Source: Vanilla planifolia (taxonomy: Eukaryota > Streptophyta > Magnoliopsida > Asparagales > Orchidaceae). Taken from it: a stretch of DNA of 64,000 nt. The stretch lies in the NCBI GenBank assembly GCA_023846275.1, contig JAIUJO010001461.1, positions 23,535-87,534 of the forward strand, written 5' to 3'. The translations under genes and the position numbers were made by a program. Shown here in pieces: positions 60,196-64,000 of the stretch. The notes under the pieces were generated by a model. It worked only from the letters and a program-made list of their open reading frames with translations, did not search any database and was not told where the DNA came from. Position 1 is the first letter of the stretch. The number at the start of each line of letters is the position of its first letter.

Positions 60196-60265
60196 ATAAA
60201 AAGCATGCGCACGGATGTACACACACACACATAAAAAGCATGCGCACGGATGTACACACACACAT
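60196..60265. repeat. 35-bp tandem duplication
   Basis: Two identical units containing ataaaaagcatgcgcacgga start at 60,196 and 60,231. They contain CG dinucleotides, which look uncommon in this array, and are unmutated relative to each other. Confidence 0.92.
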
Positions 60266-63200
60266 GCCTACACACATGGAGATGCATACACACACATATA
60301 CTAAATAGACATACACACAAACTCACATATGCATACATACAGACGCACATGTACATCTATGCATATATACACACACACACACACATGTGAAGACATGCAT
60401 ATGCACACATGCACATGAACACACATGCACATGTGTACACACTACATACACACATGTGTTTGCATACACTAGCACACACACCCACATAGTTGAATACACA
60501 CATGCACCAATGCACTCACTTACACACACATGTGCATGCCTATAGTCACACACACATGCATGCACGGATGCTAACACATAAAAACACAAACATAGACCCC
60601 CTACACACAAACACACACACATGCATTCATGCATACACATACACACATAAACCTATATACACATGTACACACACTCACATTCTTAAGCATGCACGTAATG
60701 CACAGACATTGCACCCCCACCTTACACACATATACGTATGCACGCACACACTTGTATCAACACACAAGCACACATGCAAAAACACATGAGCATACATACA
60801 AATGCACATGCACAAACATGTAGGCTAACACCCTCATGCACTAATACACCCACACCCACACATATGTACACACATATGCTTAGCACAAACACATGCACAC
60901 TCATATGAGTGCATACGCACACACATGTAGAAACATGTTCACATACACACATGCACATGCACATGCACACACAAAAACACACACATACACACAAATGTTT
61001 GTGTGGACAAACACACGAACACATGAATACAAGCAGATGTGCATGTACTCCCAAACACCTATGAGCACAAACACACATACATGCACACACACCCGCACAC
61101 ATGTGTGCATACACACACATATACACACACATGCACTCACATATACACATGTACAAAAAATCGCACAAGTACATGCATGCACATGCATAGACATTTGGAT
61201 GGAAAACTTTGCACAGGCATACACACACACTTACATGTAAACATGCATTGACATAAACACATGAACACACGTAAATGACCATGCAATCAAAAGTGCACAC
61301 ACACACACATGCACACACTTCTGCACACATACAAACACAAACCCAAACATACACTTGCATGCATGTATGCACACTCACACTCCTACACTAACAAACATGC
61401 ATACACACACACATGTACATGCTTGTAAACAAAAACACATATACACACTTGCGCAAACACTCATGCACACACGTGTACCCATGAACACCCATGCAAATAA
61501 ACACAGCACATGCACACACATGCACTTGCACAAACATGAACATGCACTCATACAAAGGCACACATGCACATGTAAAGGAACACACAAAAGAAAATGTATG
61601 GGATACTACATGTGCACGCATCCATGTGCACACATGGACAAGCACATACACACATAGACAGGCACGTACACACAATCACACTAATACACAAACACACTTG
61701 CATAAGCACAAATTTATGCTTGCACATGCACTTTCACACACATACAAAAACATTCAACACACACATGTGAACACATTCTATCACATACACTCTCACCCAT
61801 TGGCATGCCAACACATATATATGCACACACAGGCACTATACACATATAAATGCACTCACACATGCACACACACACATGCATGCACATCTATGCACACATA
61901 CACACCTATGCACATGCACCCACACACAATCATGCCTATGCACATAAACACACACATTCACACACACATAAACATAAAACCACACATGCACACATATACA
62001 CATGCCCATACACACACATTCACACAAACACATATACACACATGTATGCATCTACATGCACATGCATGTAGGCATACACACAAGCACACACACATAAATG
62101 CATATAAAGAACACACACAAAATACATACACACACAAATGCATGCATGCATGCACATGCACACACACACGTACATATGGACACAAACACATAAGAATGCA
62201 CATATGCCAAGAAGCACATTCACATTCAAAAACTCTTGCACACACATGCACAAGTACCTAAACTCACACACGTGCATGCACACATATAAGCGTACCCACA
62301 TATACACATTCACACATACAAGCATACCCATGTACACATATGGACACATATATGCACACACACGAATTAGCACATGCATGCATATGTACACACTCACATG
62401 CACAGACACCCACACATACACATTCATGTAATCATATATGCATTCATGCATAGACATAGTTACACACATAAACTCACACACATGCACATTTAGACAAAGA
62501 CACACACAAATACAAACATGCATACTAATATGTACACACACCACACACACTCATGCAAGTAAACATGCACACATACCTATGTGCACACAAATGCACAAAC
62601 GCAAATGTGCAAAAAAACACACACACGCATGCATTTATAGTTATGCACAAACATACTAACACACATGTATGCACTTGCACACAAACACATGCACACACAC
62701 ACACATGCAAAAAGATACACATACATGCCTAAGTACAACTACATGCATGCACACACACACACATATAGATACTCATGTTCACACAAACTTGCTCATTCAT
62801 ATGCATGCACACACACACACATAGATGTGTAGTGCACACACACACATATACTCACACAAACATGCACACATATGTGCACACACATGCATAAGCACACCTA
62901 CATGTATGCATAAACACATGTGCACACACATACATACACACATGTACAATCACATGCATGAACACACACATGCATAGACAAACACACATGCATCGACACA
63001 CACACTATGCTCACATGGAGACACAAATGCATATGCACATACATGTACTTACACACCACAGACACCGATACACCAACACACACCACACACACATCTACAC
63101 ACATAGATACTCACATACACACCCTCAGATGCACACTAACACACATATACACATGACTGTACATGGACACACATGAACACACACACACACACATGCATAT

Positions 63201-63480
63201 ACACATGCATGCATATATGCACATGCATGGAGATGCACACACACATGCACCAATACATACACATGCATAAAGGAATACCCATGCACATGCACATGAACAC
63301 ACATGCAGACACACACACAAGAACACATGATCAGAAGTACACAAACACACATGCATGTGCACACATATGCACTCAAATAAACACACATGCACATAACCAC
63401 ACACTTGCATACACACATGCACACATCACACCTAAACATGCACACAAACACACACACACACACGTGCATGGGGACACACA

Positions 63481-63516
63481 CACTCACACTCATTTGCACA
63501 CTCACACTCATTTGCA
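63481..63516. repeat. 18-bp tandem duplication
   Basis: cactcacactcatttgca occurs twice in direct succession with no difference. Confidence 0.92.
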
Positions 63517-64000
63517 CACACACAAATGCTCATAGACACACACACCCACACATACACATGAGCACACACAAACTATGCACACATGCATGCACCCATGCAT
63601 GCTCATATGCACACACACACAAACACAATCTATCATGAATACATAACCACACACATGCAAACACATGCAAACACACATACACATTCACACACACATATAC
63701 ACTTACACACATAAAACATAAACATATGCACACATAGATAGACATGCACATGTACACACATCCACACACAAATGCACACTAACACATATAGACATGCACC
63801 CACATCCACTGATATACATGTGCACAAAAAGTAAACAAACACACACATAGATGCACACAAGCATGGACACAGATGCACACTCTCACACGCACACTAATGC
63901 AAGTGGACACACATGTGCACTGGCATGTACACACACATACACGTGCACCCCTGCACTGATAAACATGCATAGATATGCACAAGTACAAGCAAACACACTC

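Larger units (their letters stand above)
42130..64000. repeat. Degenerate CA-polarity array (right block, about 21.9 kb)
   Basis: Same grammar as the 11.4-29.8 kb array and continuing past the window. It holds copies B and C of the long-range repeat, an (AT)24 run, and tandem duplications of 12, 102, 35 and 18 bp. About 49-56.9 kb shows no clear match to copies A-C by eye. Open frames here (for example 48,676-49,629 on plus and 49,976-50,851 on minus) are His/Thr-rich or Cys/Val-rich in every phase and are not genes. Confidence 0.95.
56930..64000 (+). repeat. Long-range repeat, copy C
   Basis: It matches copy A in the same orientation. The offset is about 35.0 kb at the left (caataatgaacacac 57,780 with 22,785; atatactcacac near 58,035 with 23,058). 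It is about 36.9 kb from 60.4 kb onward (cctatagtcacac near 60,540 with cctacagtcacac near 23,620; ccacaccta/cacaccta words near 63,430 with 26,415). Copy C therefore has roughly 1.9 kb more than A between about 58.2 and 60.4 kb. Matching continues to the window edge (cactaatgcaagt near 63,892 with 26,840). Confidence 0.78.

Overview
The window is almost entirely repetitive, gene-poor eukaryotic DNA. Two blocks of ordinary AT-rich or purine-rich DNA break up about 55 kb of degenerate TG/CA simple-sequence array. The strongest taxonomic clue is an old Ty1/copia element at about 35.0-39.7 kb. It has a primer site resembling the initiator-Met tRNA type, a gag with the plant UBN2 fold, and LTR motifs of the plant Sirevirus-like kind. 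This points to a land plant, most likely an angiosperm with a large, slowly purged genome. I cannot name the species.

Layout: 1-8,036 is a TG-polarity array. 8,037-9,020 is very AT-rich DNA. 9,021-11,350 is a degenerate GA (polypurine) block. 11,416-29,765 is a CA-polarity array. 29,775-34,018 is TG again, reached by a direct polarity switch. 34,019-about 35,000 is unrecognised AT-rich DNA of normal complexity. About 35,000-39,733 is the retroelement fossil. 39,735-42,120 is TG array. 42,130-64,000 is CA array, again after a direct switch.

The arrays are not random simple sequence. Landmark words that break the purine/pyrimidine alternation recur in the same order at about 21.8-28.5 kb (copy A), 42.9-48.5 kb (copy B) and 56.9-64.0 kb (copy C). 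So a degenerate array segment at least 5 kb long has been duplicated at the multi-kilobase scale. Younger local tandem duplications (212, 102, 35, 31, 26, 18 and 12 bp periods) sit on top of this.

I find no host protein gene, tRNA, rRNA, CRISPR or bacterial feature. The many long open frames follow from the repeat grammar. Alternating pyrimidine-purine DNA cannot contain a stop codon (Y-R-R) on either strand, and the pyrimidine strand of a GA block cannot contain one either. The most interesting content is therefore structural: array polarity switches, the three-copy long-range repeat, and Z-DNA-, triplex- and cruciform-prone sequence on a kilobase scale. I see no evidence of a new gene-encoded system.
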